Below, piece by piece: positions 33,146-42,353 of a DNA stretch of 64,000 nt (position 1 is the first letter of the stretch; every line of letters starts with the position of its first letter). Made by a program: the position numbers and the translations under genes. The notes beneath the pieces are model-generated. The model saw only the letters and a program-made list of their open reading frames with translations. It searched no databases and was not told the DNA's origin. The DNA is from JBFYTX01 sp963739515 (lineage in GTDB: Bacteria > Chloroflexota > Dehalococcoidia > Dehalococcoidales > RBG-16-60-22). The stretch lies in the NCBI GenBank assembly GCA_963739515.1, contig CAVUAO010000003.1:868001-932000 (forward strand), read 5' to 3'.

Positions 33146-33715
33146 ATGACCATCAAAATTAAAAAACAGTTTGCCCCTGGTAGTCTTCTCCGTATCGTAG
33201 AAAAGAAGGCGGAGGTGAGCCTTGACCGGTGTTACCAGTGCAAGAAGTGCTCGGTCGGTTGCCCGGTAGCCGGGCAGACCGAGTCCCCGCCCTCTGAAAT
33301 CATCCGTCGACTGCAATTAGGCGCCGGTGAGGAACTGCTGCAGACCGACCTTATCTGGACGTGTCTATCGTGTGAGACCTGTTACGCCCGCTGTCCTAAT
33401 GAGATAAATTTTGCCGCCGTTATCGATGCATTACGTTCGATCGCGCTGGATAAGGGCGTGGCTAAACCGAAAGGCAATCCGCCTTTGTTCAACCGTTTGT
33501 TCCTGAACACGGTAAAAGCCTTTGGTCGGGCTTATGACCTTCAAATGATCACCTTATATAAAATCAGGACCGGCAATATCCGGCAGGACACGGAAAAATT
33601 TCCTGCGATGATAAAGAAGGGGAAAATGGCGCTCCTGCCGCCTTCGGGGGCGGACAAGCGTAAGGTGCGCCGCATTTTTGACCGTATGCCGCAGCATAAA
33701 GGAACCACGAAATGA
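33146..33715 (+). CDS. hdrC: Heterodisulfide reductase subunit C-like protein
   Basis: A 189-residue HdrC: CYQCKKCSVGCPVAG near residue 30 and CLSCETCYARCP near residue 73, two [4Fe-4S] sites, with the helical LRSIALDKGVAKPKGNPPLF region typical of HdrC. It relays electrons between HdrA and HdrB. 12 bp after the GltB protein and overlapping hdrB by 4 bp (ATGA), so it belongs to the same transcription unit. Confidence 0.9.
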   Translation: MTIKIKKQFAPGSLLRIVEKKAEVSLDRCYQCKKCSVGCPVAGQTESPPSEIIRRLQLGAGEELLQTDLIWTCLSCETCYARCPNEINFAAVIDALRSIALDKGVAKPKGNPPLFNRLFLNTVKAFGRAYDLQMITLYKIRTGNIRQDTEKFPAMIKKGKMALLPPSGADKRKVRRIFDRMPQHKGTTK

Positions 33716-34584
33716 AATACGCCTATTATCCCGGCTGTTCCGCGCACTCGACGGCCCGCGATATGCATGAGTCCAGCCTCGCCGTGGCTAAGGCGCTCGG
33801 CATTGAGCTGGCCGAAATCAAGGGGTGGACCTGCTGCGGCGCCAGCGCCGCCCACCAGACCGACCGCGCTCTGGCGGCTTCTCTGGCGGCGGCTAACCTT
33901 GTCCTGGCTAAGGAAATGGGACTGGATATGGTGGTCAACTGCGCCGCCTGCTATAACCGCTCGAAAACCGCCAATTACGAAGTGTTAAACTCCCCGGCTA
34001 TGCGCGAGAGCGTCGGCCGGGCGCTGGGACAGCCGTACGACGGTTCGGTGGCCGTACGCCACTTTGTCGAGGTGCTCTTAAAAGATATCGGCGTACTAAA
34101 GCTCCGCAAGAGTTTCAAACAGTCGCTGAACGGGCTCAAGGTAGCCTGCTATTACGGCTGTTATCTGGTCCGCCCGCCGGAAGTCACGCAATTCGACGAC
34201 CCGGAAAATCCCACCATCTTGGAGAGCCTCGTCGAGGCTATGGACGGCGAAAGCCTGGACTGGCCCGGCAAGGTGGACTGCTGCGGCGGCGCGCTTAACC
34301 TGACGCGGACGGAAATAACGGTGCAGCGCTCCGGGGCGATTATTGATATGGCCCGGGCGGCGGGCGCCGCTTGCATTACGGTGGCCTGCCCGATGTGCCA
34401 GACCAGCCTGGACCTGCGCCAAAAAGATATTGAAAAGGCAACCGGCCAACGTTATAACATGCCGATTGTCTACATTACGCAGCTGCTCGGTCTCTGCCTG
34501 GGTATTTCACCGAAGGAACTCGGCTTCGACCGGCTCATGGTACCGCCGGTGGCGGTTACTAAAGCCATCGGGGTAAAGGCCTGA
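33712..34584 (+). CDS. hdrB: Heterodisulfide reductase subunit B-like protein
   Basis: A 290-residue HdrB with both CCG domains: PGCSAHSTARDM at the start, WTCCGASAAH near residue 40 with NCAACY near 83, and ACYYGCYLVRPPE near 145, DCCGGALNLT near 189 with CPMCQTSLDL near 228. In methanogens these hold two noncubane [4Fe-4S] clusters that reduce CoM-S-S-CoB. In bacteria HdrB homologues serve other substrates. Here, next to MetF/MetV, HdrA and MvhD, the partner is probably the folate or glutamate branch. Confidence 0.9.
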   Translation: MKYAYYPGCSAHSTARDMHESSLAVAKALGIELAEIKGWTCCGASAAHQTDRALAASLAAANLVLAKEMGLDMVVNCAACYNRSKTANYEVLNSPAMRESVGRALGQPYDGSVAVRHFVEVLLKDIGVLKLRKSFKQSLNGLKVACYYGCYLVRPPEVTQFDDPENPTILESLVEAMDGESLDWPGKVDCCGGALNLTRTEITVQRSGAIIDMARAAGAACITVACPMCQTSLDLRQKDIEKATGQRYNMPIVYITQLLGLCLGISPKELGFDRLMVPPVAVTKAIGVKA

Positions 34585-34609
34585 TGAGGATATACGGAAG
34601 GGTTAAAAA

Positions 34610-37600
34610 ATGGACGGAAATGATAATAAGAAAATAGGCGCGGTGCTGGTGCAGGGGGGCGGCATCGCCGGTATCCAGGCGGCCCTGGACCTGGCCAACT
34701 CCGGCTTTAAGGTGTACCTGGTGGAGCGTGAGGCCGCTATCGGCGGCATGATGACTCACCTGGACAAGACCTTCCCCACTGGCGATTGCGCCACGTGTAT
34801 CGTCTCTCCCAAGCTGGTGGAATGCGCCCGCAATATCAACATTGAGATATTGACGTTAGCGGAACTGGTGGGCCTCGAAGGTGAACCGGGAAATTTCAAG
34901 GCTAAAGTAAAAGTCTATCCCCGTTATATTGATGAAGAAAAGTGCACGGCCTGCGGCAATTGCACGGAAGCCTGTCCCGTGAACGTACCCAATCAGTTCG
35001 ACCGCAATCTCGGCACAAGGAAAGCGATAGCCAAGCACTACGCCCAGGCTACGCCGAATATCTTCGGCATTTTGAAAAACGGTCACTCGCCCTGCAAGGT
35101 AGAGTGCCCGGCGCACATCAATGTCCAGGGCTATATCCAGCTCATCAAGAAAAAGGAGTACCTGAAAGCGGTCAACCTGATCAGAGAGAGAAATCCCCTC
35201 TCCGCCATCTGTGGACGGGTATGCAACCATCCCTGTGAGTCCAAGTGTACGCGCAATTCTGTGGATTCATCGGTGGCGATAAGGCTGTTGAAGAGGTTTG
35301 CCTCGGATAAAGAGATGGAAATGGTGGCGTCCGGCCAGCTGGCCTTGCCGGAGGAAAAGCCCTATCCTTCGGCGGCTAAAAAAGTGGCGGTAGTCGGTGC
35401 CGGACCCGCCGGGCTTACCGCCGCCAGTGATTTGGCCGATCGCGGCTATGCCGTGACGGTTTACGAGGCGTCTCCTGCCGCCGGCGGTATGCTACGCTAC
35501 GGCATACCGGAATACCGGCTGCCGAAAAATGTCCTGGATTACGAAATCGAGCTTATCCGCCGCAAGGGTATTGCCTTTGTCTTTAATACCCGCGTCGGGA
35601 CGGATTTAACGCTTGATAATATACGCGGAAACAGCGATGCCGTGTTCCTGAGTGTGGGTATCCAGAACAGCCGCAAGCTCGGTGTTGAAGGGGAAGATAA
35701 AGCCGGTATCGGCTACGGCGTGGAGTTCCTGCGGCAGGCCGGCGATAAGGCCAATCCACCCGCGGTCAAGGGCAAGGTCATCGTTATCGGTGGCGGCAAT
35801 GTCGCCGTGGACGTAGCCCGCACGGCCAGGCGTTTAGGGGCCGCGAGTGTGGAGATGGTCTGCCTGGAGCAGCGGCCAGAGATGCCGGCTTTGCCCGAGG
35901 AAGTCGCGGCGACCTTGGAAGAAAACATCAAGGTCAACAACGGTTGGGGTCCGCGCCGCATCCTGGGGAATGGCGCTATCGATGCTATCGAGCTCAAACG
36001 CTGCACCCGGGTCTACGATGAAAACGGGCGTTTCAGTCCTGTCTATGATGATAATGATATCACCAGCCTGCCGGCTGACCAGATTATTGTCGCTATCGGG
36101 CAGGCGCTCGATAAGCAGGTTGTCAGTGATATTGAGCTTGCTATCGAGCGGGGATGCTTTAAGACCGACCCGGTGACTCTGGAAACATCGGTTAAAGGCG
36201 TCTTCGCCGGCGGTGACGATGTTTCCGGCGCGGCCTCGGTCATCGGGGCGGTAGCGGCTGGTAAGCGCGCGGCGGAATCCATCGACCGCTATCTTAATGG
36301 TGAGGATATGCTGCCGGCGCGTTTTGAGTCCACGGTGAAACCGCTGCCGGAAAACCTGCTGCCGACCACAAAAGATAAGACTAAAATACCGCGGGCTGAG
36401 GCGCCCGCTTTGCCGGTGAACGATAGAATCGGGAACTTCTTTGAGATAGAAAACGGGCTTACGGAAGAGGCCGCCCTGGCGGAAGCCGAACGTTGTCTCA
36501 ACTGCGCCCTGTGTTCCGAGTGCTCGCAGTGCGTAACGGCCTGCGACCAGCATGCCATCGACCCTGCCATGGGCGAGCGGGCTATCGAGTTGGAGGTTGG
36601 CTCCGTAATCCTGGCTACCGGCTTTGAAGAGTTTAAAGCGGAGAAAAAGGGCGAATATGGTTTCAATCGTTATGCCAATGTGCTCACCAGCGTCCAGTTC
36701 GAACGGATGTTATCGGCTTCCGGGCCTTTCGATGGCCATGTTATCCGGCGGTCGGACGGGCAGGAAGCCAGACGGATTGCCTGGATTCAATGCGTTGGTT
36801 CGCGTGATATCAGGTGTGGTAACGAATACTGTTCTTCGGTCTGCTGCATGGTTTCCACCAAACAGGCCGTGGTGGCTACCGACCATTTACCGGGACTCGA
36901 GGCGACCATTTTCTATATGGACATCCGCGCCCACGGTAAGGATTTCGACCAGTATTACGAGCGTTCGCAGAAACAGGGCAACATAACTTATACCAGGAGC
37001 ATACCGTCCCGCGTTTTACAGGTACCGGGCATCCAAGACCTCCGGGTACAGTTCTATGACGAAGCCGGTAAACTCCAGGAACAGGATTTCGACCTGGTGG
37101 TATTATCCGTGGGCATGGAGCCGGGGAAATCCGTTACCGAAGGCGCTCAACAACTCGGCATCGAGCTTAACGAATACGGCTTCTGCGCTACCGACCGTTT
37201 GTCACCGTTGTCCACCTCCCGACCCGGCGTATTCGTGGCCGGGGCTTTCCAGGAGCCGAAAGATATCCCGGAGACGGTAACGCAGGCCAGCGCGGCGGCA
37301 GCGATGTCCATGGAACTGCTGGCATCGGCCCGGAATACCCTCATTACCAGGGCAATCTATCCCGATGAACATGATGTCACCGATGAAGAGCCGCGTATCG
37401 GTGTTTTTGTATGTCATTGCGGCCGGAATATCGCCTCGGTGGTGGACGTGGAACGCGTGGCGGCCGTCGCGGCCAGGGAACCGAATGTCGTCTTCGCGAC
37501 CCACACCATGTACACTTGTTCCGATAATAGCCTGACCGAAATCCATAAGATGATACACGAGCACCGGCTTAACCGTATCGTCGTGGCCTCCTGCACGCCG

Positions 37601-39088
37601 AGGACTCACGAACCATTGTTCCGCGATACGCTGCGCCAGGCGGGACTGAACCAGTATCTCTTCGAGCTGGCGAACATCAGGGACCAGTGTTCCTGGGTAC
37701 ACTCCGCGGTGCCGGAAGCGGCCACCCGGAAAGCGGCGGACCTGGTCAAGATGTCGATTGCCCGGGCGCGCCGTCTGGTACCTCTGCGGGAATCATCGTT
37801 TGCGGTTACACAGATAGGTCTGGTTATCGGCGGAGGTGTCAGCGGCATGACCGCCGCGCTGGCCCTGGCCGACCAGGGATTTAAGGTTCACCTGGTGGAG
37901 AGGTCCGGCAGACTGGGCGGTAATTTCCTTAATTTAAATTTCACCCTGGAGCATGAAGATGTCAAACCATTTATCGCCTCACTTGTCAAACGCGTCGAGA
38001 GTCACCCGAATATTGAGCTCCATTTGAATACTGAGGTAGCGAAAGTCGACGGATTCGTGGGCAATTTCCAAGTTACTCTTTCCGGCAACAGTAAGGAAGT
38101 TAAAGTCCCATGCGGCGCTGTCATCGTCGCCACCGGCGCCGCTCCGGCGGATACGAAAGATTTCCGGCGCGGGCAATCCCTAAAAATCATCACGCAGCTG
38201 GAACTCGAAAGAGAACTGCAGGCGGGCACGTCTTTGGACCAGGACCGTAATGTGGTGATGATTCAATGTGCCGGCTCCCGTAACGATGAACGTCCCTATT
38301 GTAGCCGCCTCTGCTGCTCGATGGCGGTCAAAAATGCTTTAAAAATGAAAAAACAAAATCCCGATGTTAATATATTCGTGCTTTACCGGGATATCAGGAC
38401 TTACGGCTTCCGTGAAAAATACTATCAGCAGGCGCGTGAAGCCGGCGTCATCTTTATCCGTTATACCCGCGAAGCCCCTCCGGTCGTTTCCGATGGGGAT
38501 GACCTTGTTGTCACCGTCAACAGCCCGGACTTCCCCGAGTCGATTGAAATCGAAGCCGACCGTGTTGTTTTAAGCACCGGCATCGATGCCCTTAAAGATA
38601 ACCGGAAGCTCGCCGATATGCTCAAGGTGCCGCTGAATGCCGACGGCTTTTTTGTCGAGGCGCATTTGAAGCTCCGCCCCGTCGATTTTGCCACCGAAGG
38701 GATTTTCCTGTGCGGCCTGGCGCACTCGCCGAAAATGGTCGATGAAAACATCTCGCAGGCACGCGCCGCCGCGGCACGGGCGGCCACGATACTCTCCAGG
38801 ACGCAGCTCGAAGTCAGCGGACAGGTAGCCTTTGTCAACCAGGACAAGTGTATCTCCTGCGTGACCTGTGTTCGAGCGTGTCCTTACAGCGCCCCGTTCG
38901 TCAATAACGACCGCAAGGCGGAGATTGCCCCGGCTAAATGCATGGGCTGCGGTATCTGTGCGGCTGAATGTCCGGCCCATGCCATAAACTTAAGGCATTT
39001 CGAGGCGGACCAGTTTGCCGTCATGCTGGATGAACTGAATCCGGAGAACCGCCGCCGGGAGAAGGAACTTACCGCCGTTCCGGAGTAA
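34610..39088 (+). CDS. hdrA: HdrA::GltD::HdrA fusion, flavin-based electron-bifurcation-type protein (1492 aa)
   Basis: Modules in order: HdrA N-terminal FAD start (GGGIAGIQAALDLA, residue 15); 4Fe-4S CTACGNCTEACP (111); GltD Fe-S part (CKVECPAHINVQGY near 161; CGRVCNHPCESKC near 201); GltD FAD site VVGAGPAGLTAASDL (261) and NAD(P) site GGGNVAVDVARTARRLG (394); CLNCALCSECSQCVTAC (629); HdrA core QCVGSRD with CSSVCCM (727-750); a second HdrA-like half starting VFVCHCGRNIA (933), FAD GGGVSGMTAALALA (1072), CAGSRNDERPYCSRLCC (1220); and two C-terminal ferredoxin sites CISCVTCVRACP (1414) and CMGCGICAAECP (1444). It can hold up to three FADs and many Fe-S clusters. The GltD unit offers an NAD(P)H entry, likely also shared with glutamate synthase. 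Confidence 0.9.
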   Translation: MDGNDNKKIGAVLVQGGGIAGIQAALDLANSGFKVYLVEREAAIGGMMTHLDKTFPTGDCATCIVSPKLVECARNINIEILTLAELVGLEGEPGNFKAKVKVYPRYIDEEKCTACGNCTEACPVNVPNQFDRNLGTRKAIAKHYAQATPNIFGILKNGHSPCKVECPAHINVQGYIQLIKKKEYLKAVNLIRERNPLSAICGRVCNHPCESKCTRNSVDSSVAIRLLKRFASDKEMEMVASGQLALPEEKPYPSAAKKVAVVGAGPAGLTAASDLADRGYAVTVYEASPAAGGMLRYGIPEYRLPKNVLDYEIELIRRKGIAFVFNTRVGTDLTLDNIRGNSDAVFLSVGIQNSRKLGVEGEDKAGIGYGVEFLRQAGDKANPPAVKGKVIVIGGGNVAVDVARTARRLGAASVEMVCLEQRPEMPALPEEVAATLEENIKVNNGWGPRRILGNGAIDAIELKRCTRVYDENGRFSPVYDDNDITSLPADQIIVAIGQALDKQVVSDIELAIERGCFKTDPVTLETSVKGVFAGGDDVSGAASVIGAVAAGKRAAESIDRYLNGEDMLPARFESTVKPLPENLLPTTKDKTKIPRAEAPALPVNDRIGNFFEIENGLTEEAALAEAERCLNCALCSECSQCVTACDQHAIDPAMGERAIELEVGSVILATGFEEFKAEKKGEYGFNRYANVLTSVQFERMLSASGPFDGHVIRRSDGQEARRIAWIQCVGSRDIRCGNEYCSSVCCMVSTKQAVVATDHLPGLEATIFYMDIRAHGKDFDQYYERSQKQGNITYTRSIPSRVLQVPGIQDLRVQFYDEAGKLQEQDFDLVVLSVGMEPGKSVTEGAQQLGIELNEYGFCATDRLSPLSTSRPGVFVAGAFQEPKDIPETVTQASAAAAMSMELLASARNTLITRAIYPDEHDVTDEEPRIGVFVCHCGRNIASVVDVERVAAVAAREPNVVFATHTMYTCSDNSLTEIHKMIHEHRLNRIVVASCTPRTHEPLFRDTLRQAGLNQYLFELANIRDQCSWVHSAVPEAATRKAADLVKMSIARARRLVPLRESSFAVTQIGLVIGGGVSGMTAALALADQGFKVHLVERSGRLGGNFLNLNFTLEHEDVKPFIASLVKRVESHPNIELHLNTEVAKVDGFVGNFQVTLSGNSKEVKVPCGAVIVATGAAPADTKDFRRGQSLKIITQLELERELQAGTSLDQDRNVVMIQCAGSRNDERPYCSRLCCSMAVKNALKMKKQNPDVNIFVLYRDIRTYGFREKYYQQAREAGVIFIRYTREAPPVVSDGDDLVVTVNSPDFPESIEIEADRVVLSTGIDALKDNRKLADMLKVPLNADGFFVEAHLKLRPVDFATEGIFLCGLAHSPKMVDENISQARAAAARAATILSRTQLEVSGQVAFVNQDKCISCVTCVRACPYSAPFVNNDRKAEIAPAKCMGCGICAAECPAHAINLRHFEADQFAVMLDELNPENRRREKELTAVPE

Positions 39089-39095
39089 AGAAGCG

Positions 39096-39530
39096 ATGGT
39101 GAAAGTAGAAAATTCCGAGCCTAATATCGTGGCTTTTTGCTGCCATTATTGCGCTTACGCCGCCGCTGACCTGGCCGGTTCGTCACGCCTGCAATACCCG
39201 CCCAACGTGCGCATTATCCGGACGCCCTGTACCGGCAGGCTTGAGGTCGATTATTTTATGAAGGCCTTCGAGAATGGTGCCGATGGTGTTCTCGTGGCCG
39301 GCTGTGAAGAGGGCAGCTGCCATTTTAAAGAGGGTAATTTGCTGGCGAAACGGCGGGTCAACTACACCCGCGACCTGTTATCTGAAGCTGGCCTGGAACC
39401 CGAGCGCCTGCGCATGGTCAACGTCAGCGCGGCCAGCGCCCAAAAATTCGCGGAAATCGTCAGGGATATGGTAGAGACCGTTCGGAAGCTGGGTCCCGCC
39501 CGTCTTAAGAGATTAACGAACCGGAGATAA
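39096..39530 (+). CDS. mvhD: MvhD-type hydrogenase iron-sulfur subunit
   Basis: A 144-residue MvhD/FlpD: FCCHYCAYAAADLAGSSR near residue 13, TPCTGRLEVDYFMKAFENGADG near 45 (PCTGRLEVD and MKAFENGADG) and GCEEGSCHFKEGN near 68, with the full set of cluster Cys. It connects HdrA to a partner oxidoreductase by one [2Fe-2S] cluster. It lies 7 bp after the hdrA fusion and 15 bp before metV, the HdrA-MvhD-MetV/MetF order known in acetogens. Compare the variant copy at 26158. Confidence 0.92.
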   Translation: MVKVENSEPNIVAFCCHYCAYAAADLAGSSRLQYPPNVRIIRTPCTGRLEVDYFMKAFENGADGVLVAGCEEGSCHFKEGNLLAKRRVNYTRDLLSEAGLEPERLRMVNVSAASAQKFAEIVRDMVETVRKLGPARLKRLTNRR

Positions 39531-39545
39531 ACAGGAGCAGAATTT

Positions 39546-40214
39546 ATGATCGTCGCTGAAAGAAAAAGCATACCGGAACTTCTGGAGATTTTAAAGGGAC
39601 ATAAGAAGATATTGGTTTTAGGGTGCGGTACCTGCGTGACGGTCTGCCTCGCCGGAGGCGAGCGTGAGGTAAGTATTATTGCCTCGGCGCTGCGTATCGC
39701 TTCGAGGGTGCAGGGACTTGGATTCGAAGTCGACGAACTCGTCATCGAACGCCAGTGCGATAATATCTTCATCGAACAGGCCGCCGAGGCTATCGAGAAA
39801 TGCGATGCGGTGCTTTCTCTGGGCTGCGGCGCGGGCGTCCAGGCTATCGCCGAGCGCTATCCTCAAAAACCCGTTTATGCCGGTCTGGATACCGCCTTCC
39901 TGGGGATACTTGAAGAAAGGGGCGTCTGGGCGGAGAAATGTGCCGCCTGCGGGTCATGCGTGCTGCATAAGTACGGCGGCATCTGTCCGGTGACGCGGTG
40001 CGCCAAACACATGCTCAACGGACCGTGCGGCGGTTCGCGTGAAGACCGCTGTGAAGTCCGGCCCGACCGTCCGTGCGCCTGGCAGCTCATCTACACGCGG
40101 TTAAAGGGCATCGGACAGCTCGACAGGCTTAAACAAATAGAATCGCCGAAGGATTGGGGTTCGAGTCTCAGCGGCGGGCCTCGCGTAATTATACGCGAAG
40201 ACCACCGGATTTAA
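39546..40214 (+). CDS. metV: MetV-like zinc/iron-sulfur partner of methylene-THF reductase
   Basis: A 222-residue protein of the methylene-THF reductase C-terminal (MTHFR_C) family: LGCGTCVTVCLAGGEREV near residue 25, DAVLSLGCGAGVQAIAE near 90, and a Cys-rich tail CAACGSCVLHKYGGICPVTRC near 135 (CAACGSCVLH and GGICPVTRC) with GPCGGSREDRCEV. In Moorella MetV carries clusters that deliver electrons to MetF. It ends 60 bp before nadE. Its presence with metF in the same cluster, though 12 kb apart, supports a MetFV-HdrABC-MvhD type complex. Confidence 0.88.
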   Translation: MIVAERKSIPELLEILKGHKKILVLGCGTCVTVCLAGGEREVSIIASALRIASRVQGLGFEVDELVIERQCDNIFIEQAAEAIEKCDAVLSLGCGAGVQAIAERYPQKPVYAGLDTAFLGILEERGVWAEKCAACGSCVLHKYGGICPVTRCAKHMLNGPCGGSREDRCEVRPDRPCAWQLIYTRLKGIGQLDRLKQIESPKDWGSSLSGGPRVIIREDHRI

Positions 40215-40273
40215 TTTCGGGACGGTGGAGGCCGTTCTCTCCGTCTGGCTCGGGAAGGCAAGGGGATTTGAAA

Positions 40274-42256
40274 ATGAACGATATCCGCTTGAATAAGGAC
40301 CTCGGATTTCTACGGGTGGCGGTGGCTGTTCCTGAACTCCGCATCGCCCACGTTGATTTCAATGTCGCCGCCATCGTGAAACTTATCGAGAAAGCTAAAA
40401 ACGAAGGCGTGCAAATTATAGTTTTCCCCGAGATGGCCCTGACGGGCTACACCATCGGCGACTTAATCCAGCAGGAAGCGCTACTCCTGAAAGTGCAAAA
40501 AGGTCTGCGTGATATTCTTCAAGCAAGCACCGGCAGTAGCATGGTTGTGGCCGTGGGCATGCCGCTGCCGCTCGACCAGAAAATTTTCAACTGTGCCGTG
40601 GTCTTGGACTCCGGGCGCGTTCTCGGGGTGATACCTAAATCCTTCCTCCCTTCATACCGTGAGTTTTATGAAGACCGGTGGTTCTCTCCTGCCCCGGACG
40701 CCCGGTCAGCGGCTATTGAACTGGCCGGACAAAAAGTCCCCTTTGGTACGGACATCCTCTTTCGGTTGCCGGGGGCTGCTTCGGTGCTGGTTGGCGTCGA
40801 GGTCTGCGAAGACCTGTGGGTTCCCCTCTCACCTCACGAATATCAGGCGGCAGCTGGTGCGACCGTACTGCTTAATCTTTCGGCGAGCAACGAGGTCCTT
40901 GGCAAGGCGGAGTGGCGTAGGATGATGGTATCCTCGGAGTCCGGCCGATGTCTCGCCGCCTATTGCTATGTCTCGTCCGGCATCGGGGAATCATCCAATG
41001 ATGTCGTTTACGGCGGGCATGGCATCATTGCCGAGAATGGCATGGTACTGCAGGAGTCGGAACGCCTGTCGTCAGGACCTCAACTGATAATTTCCGATAT
41101 TGACCTCGACCGGCTGGCGCATGACCGCCGCGCCGCCACGAGTTTCCATGAACTCTCCGGACAATCGAGAACGTTTAGAATTGTGGAAGCCGAGGTAGCA
41201 GACCCGGTCGCGGGGAAGCTTTGGCGAGCACTTGACCCCCACCCCTTTGTCCCCGCCGACCCCGCTCGAAGAACAGAGAGAAGTCGGGAGATATTCTCGA
41301 TGCAGGTAGCGGCTCTCGCGCAGAAGCTATCGGGTGCCAAAAAGAGCCATATAGTGTTGGGGGTCTCCGGTGGTCTTGATTCGACGCTTGCCCTGTTGGT
41401 CGCCGTGAAGACCATGGACTTTCTCGGCCTGCCCCGTGGCAATGTACACGCTTATACCCTTCCCGGCTTTGGCACCACGCGGCGAACGAGGACAAATGCC
41501 ACGAAATTGTGCCAGGCGCTGGGAGTGAGTTTCGGACGGGTGAACATCACCAGGAGCTGTACGTCACAGTTGCAGGACCTCCGTCACGAAGGCGAAGAAG
41601 ACGTGGTCTTTGAAAATGTCCAGGCACGGTCTCGTACCCAGTTTCTTTTCAACAAGGCCAATGAGCTTGATGGGATGGCGCTCGGCACCGGTGACCTCAC
41701 CGAGGTTGCCCTCGGCTGGAGCACGTTTGCCGGAGACCATATCTCGCATTACCATGTGAATGTATCCGTGCCCAAGACTCTGGTTCGTTACCTCGTGCAG
41801 TGGGTGGCTGATGAAGAGTTAGCTGACTCCTCGGTACCAAAGGTCCTGTACAGCATCCTCGCAACCCCGATTTCTCCCGAGTTGCTGCCGCCGCAGCAAG
41901 GCAAGATAGCTCAGAAGAGTGAGGACGTCATTGGCCCGGTGGAACTGGCCGATTTCTACCTGTATCCCTTTATCCGCTTCGGAATGCGACCGGGCAAGAT
42001 TCTCTATCTGGCTGACGAGGTGAACAAACGGGCGCTTTTTGACGGACACTACACGCTCGCTGACTTGCATCGCTGGCTAAAGAGCTTTGTCGAACGTTTC
42101 TTCGCCAACCAGTTTAAGCGGACCTGCCTTCCGGAAGGACCGAAAGTCGGCTCGGTGAGCTTGTCCCCGCGCGGGGACTGGAGGATGCCCTCAGACGCCG
42201 ACTCCACCCTGTGGCTCGAAGACCTGGATGAGATGTACTCCAGGTTGCGTGAGTAA
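40274..42256 (+). CDS. nadE: Glutamine-dependent NAD+ synthetase
   Basis: A 660-residue two-domain enzyme starting at ATG 40274 (AAGGGG 6-10 bp upstream; a longer frame from 40154 overlaps metV and is not family-like). Residues about 15-300: nitrilase glutaminase domain with E in FPEMALTGY (52), K in VIPKSFLPSY (about 122) and C in GVEVCEDLWVP (177). Residues about 340-650: synthetase with P-loop SGGLDSTLALL (366), GTGDLTEVALGWSTFAGD and the NadE C-terminal DGHYTLADLHRWL. It makes NAD from deamido-NAD and glutamine with ATP. At the end of a glutamate/NAD(P)H-handling cluster, this fits a nitrogen-redox theme. Confidence 0.93.
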   Translation: MNDIRLNKDLGFLRVAVAVPELRIAHVDFNVAAIVKLIEKAKNEGVQIIVFPEMALTGYTIGDLIQQEALLLKVQKGLRDILQASTGSSMVVAVGMPLPLDQKIFNCAVVLDSGRVLGVIPKSFLPSYREFYEDRWFSPAPDARSAAIELAGQKVPFGTDILFRLPGAASVLVGVEVCEDLWVPLSPHEYQAAAGATVLLNLSASNEVLGKAEWRRMMVSSESGRCLAAYCYVSSGIGESSNDVVYGGHGIIAENGMVLQESERLSSGPQLIISDIDLDRLAHDRRAATSFHELSGQSRTFRIVEAEVADPVAGKLWRALDPHPFVPADPARRTERSREIFSMQVAALAQKLSGAKKSHIVLGVSGGLDSTLALLVAVKTMDFLGLPRGNVHAYTLPGFGTTRRTRTNATKLCQALGVSFGRVNITRSCTSQLQDLRHEGEEDVVFENVQARSRTQFLFNKANELDGMALGTGDLTEVALGWSTFAGDHISHYHVNVSVPKTLVRYLVQWVADEELADSSVPKVLYSILATPISPELLPPQQGKIAQKSEDVIGPVELADFYLYPFIRFGMRPGKILYLADEVNKRALFDGHYTLADLHRWLKSFVERFFANQFKRTCLPEGPKVGSVSLSPRGDWRMPSDADSTLWLEDLDEMYSRLRE

Positions 42257-42291
42257 CGGCTAACAGGTTGCCTTATCAACCAGAGCACAAT

Positions 42292-42352
42292 TGGTGGAGA
42301 TAGGGGGATTCGAACCCCCGACCTACCCGATGTAATCGGGACGCTCTCCCAG
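42292..42352 (-). pseudogene. 3' fragment of a tRNA gene (Val-like, anticodon TAC)
   Basis: On the minus strand 61 nt match the D-loop to CCA end of a tRNA: TGGGAGAGCG, anticodon arm TCCCG-ATTACAT-CGGGT (anticodon TAC, with a T:T mismatch at the stem base), T-arm and CCA. Its 5' half is absent and the GIY-YIG stop codon lies directly upstream. The last 34 bp are identical to the tRNA-Ala at 42614-42689. Confidence 0.8.
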
Positions 42353-42353
42353 A

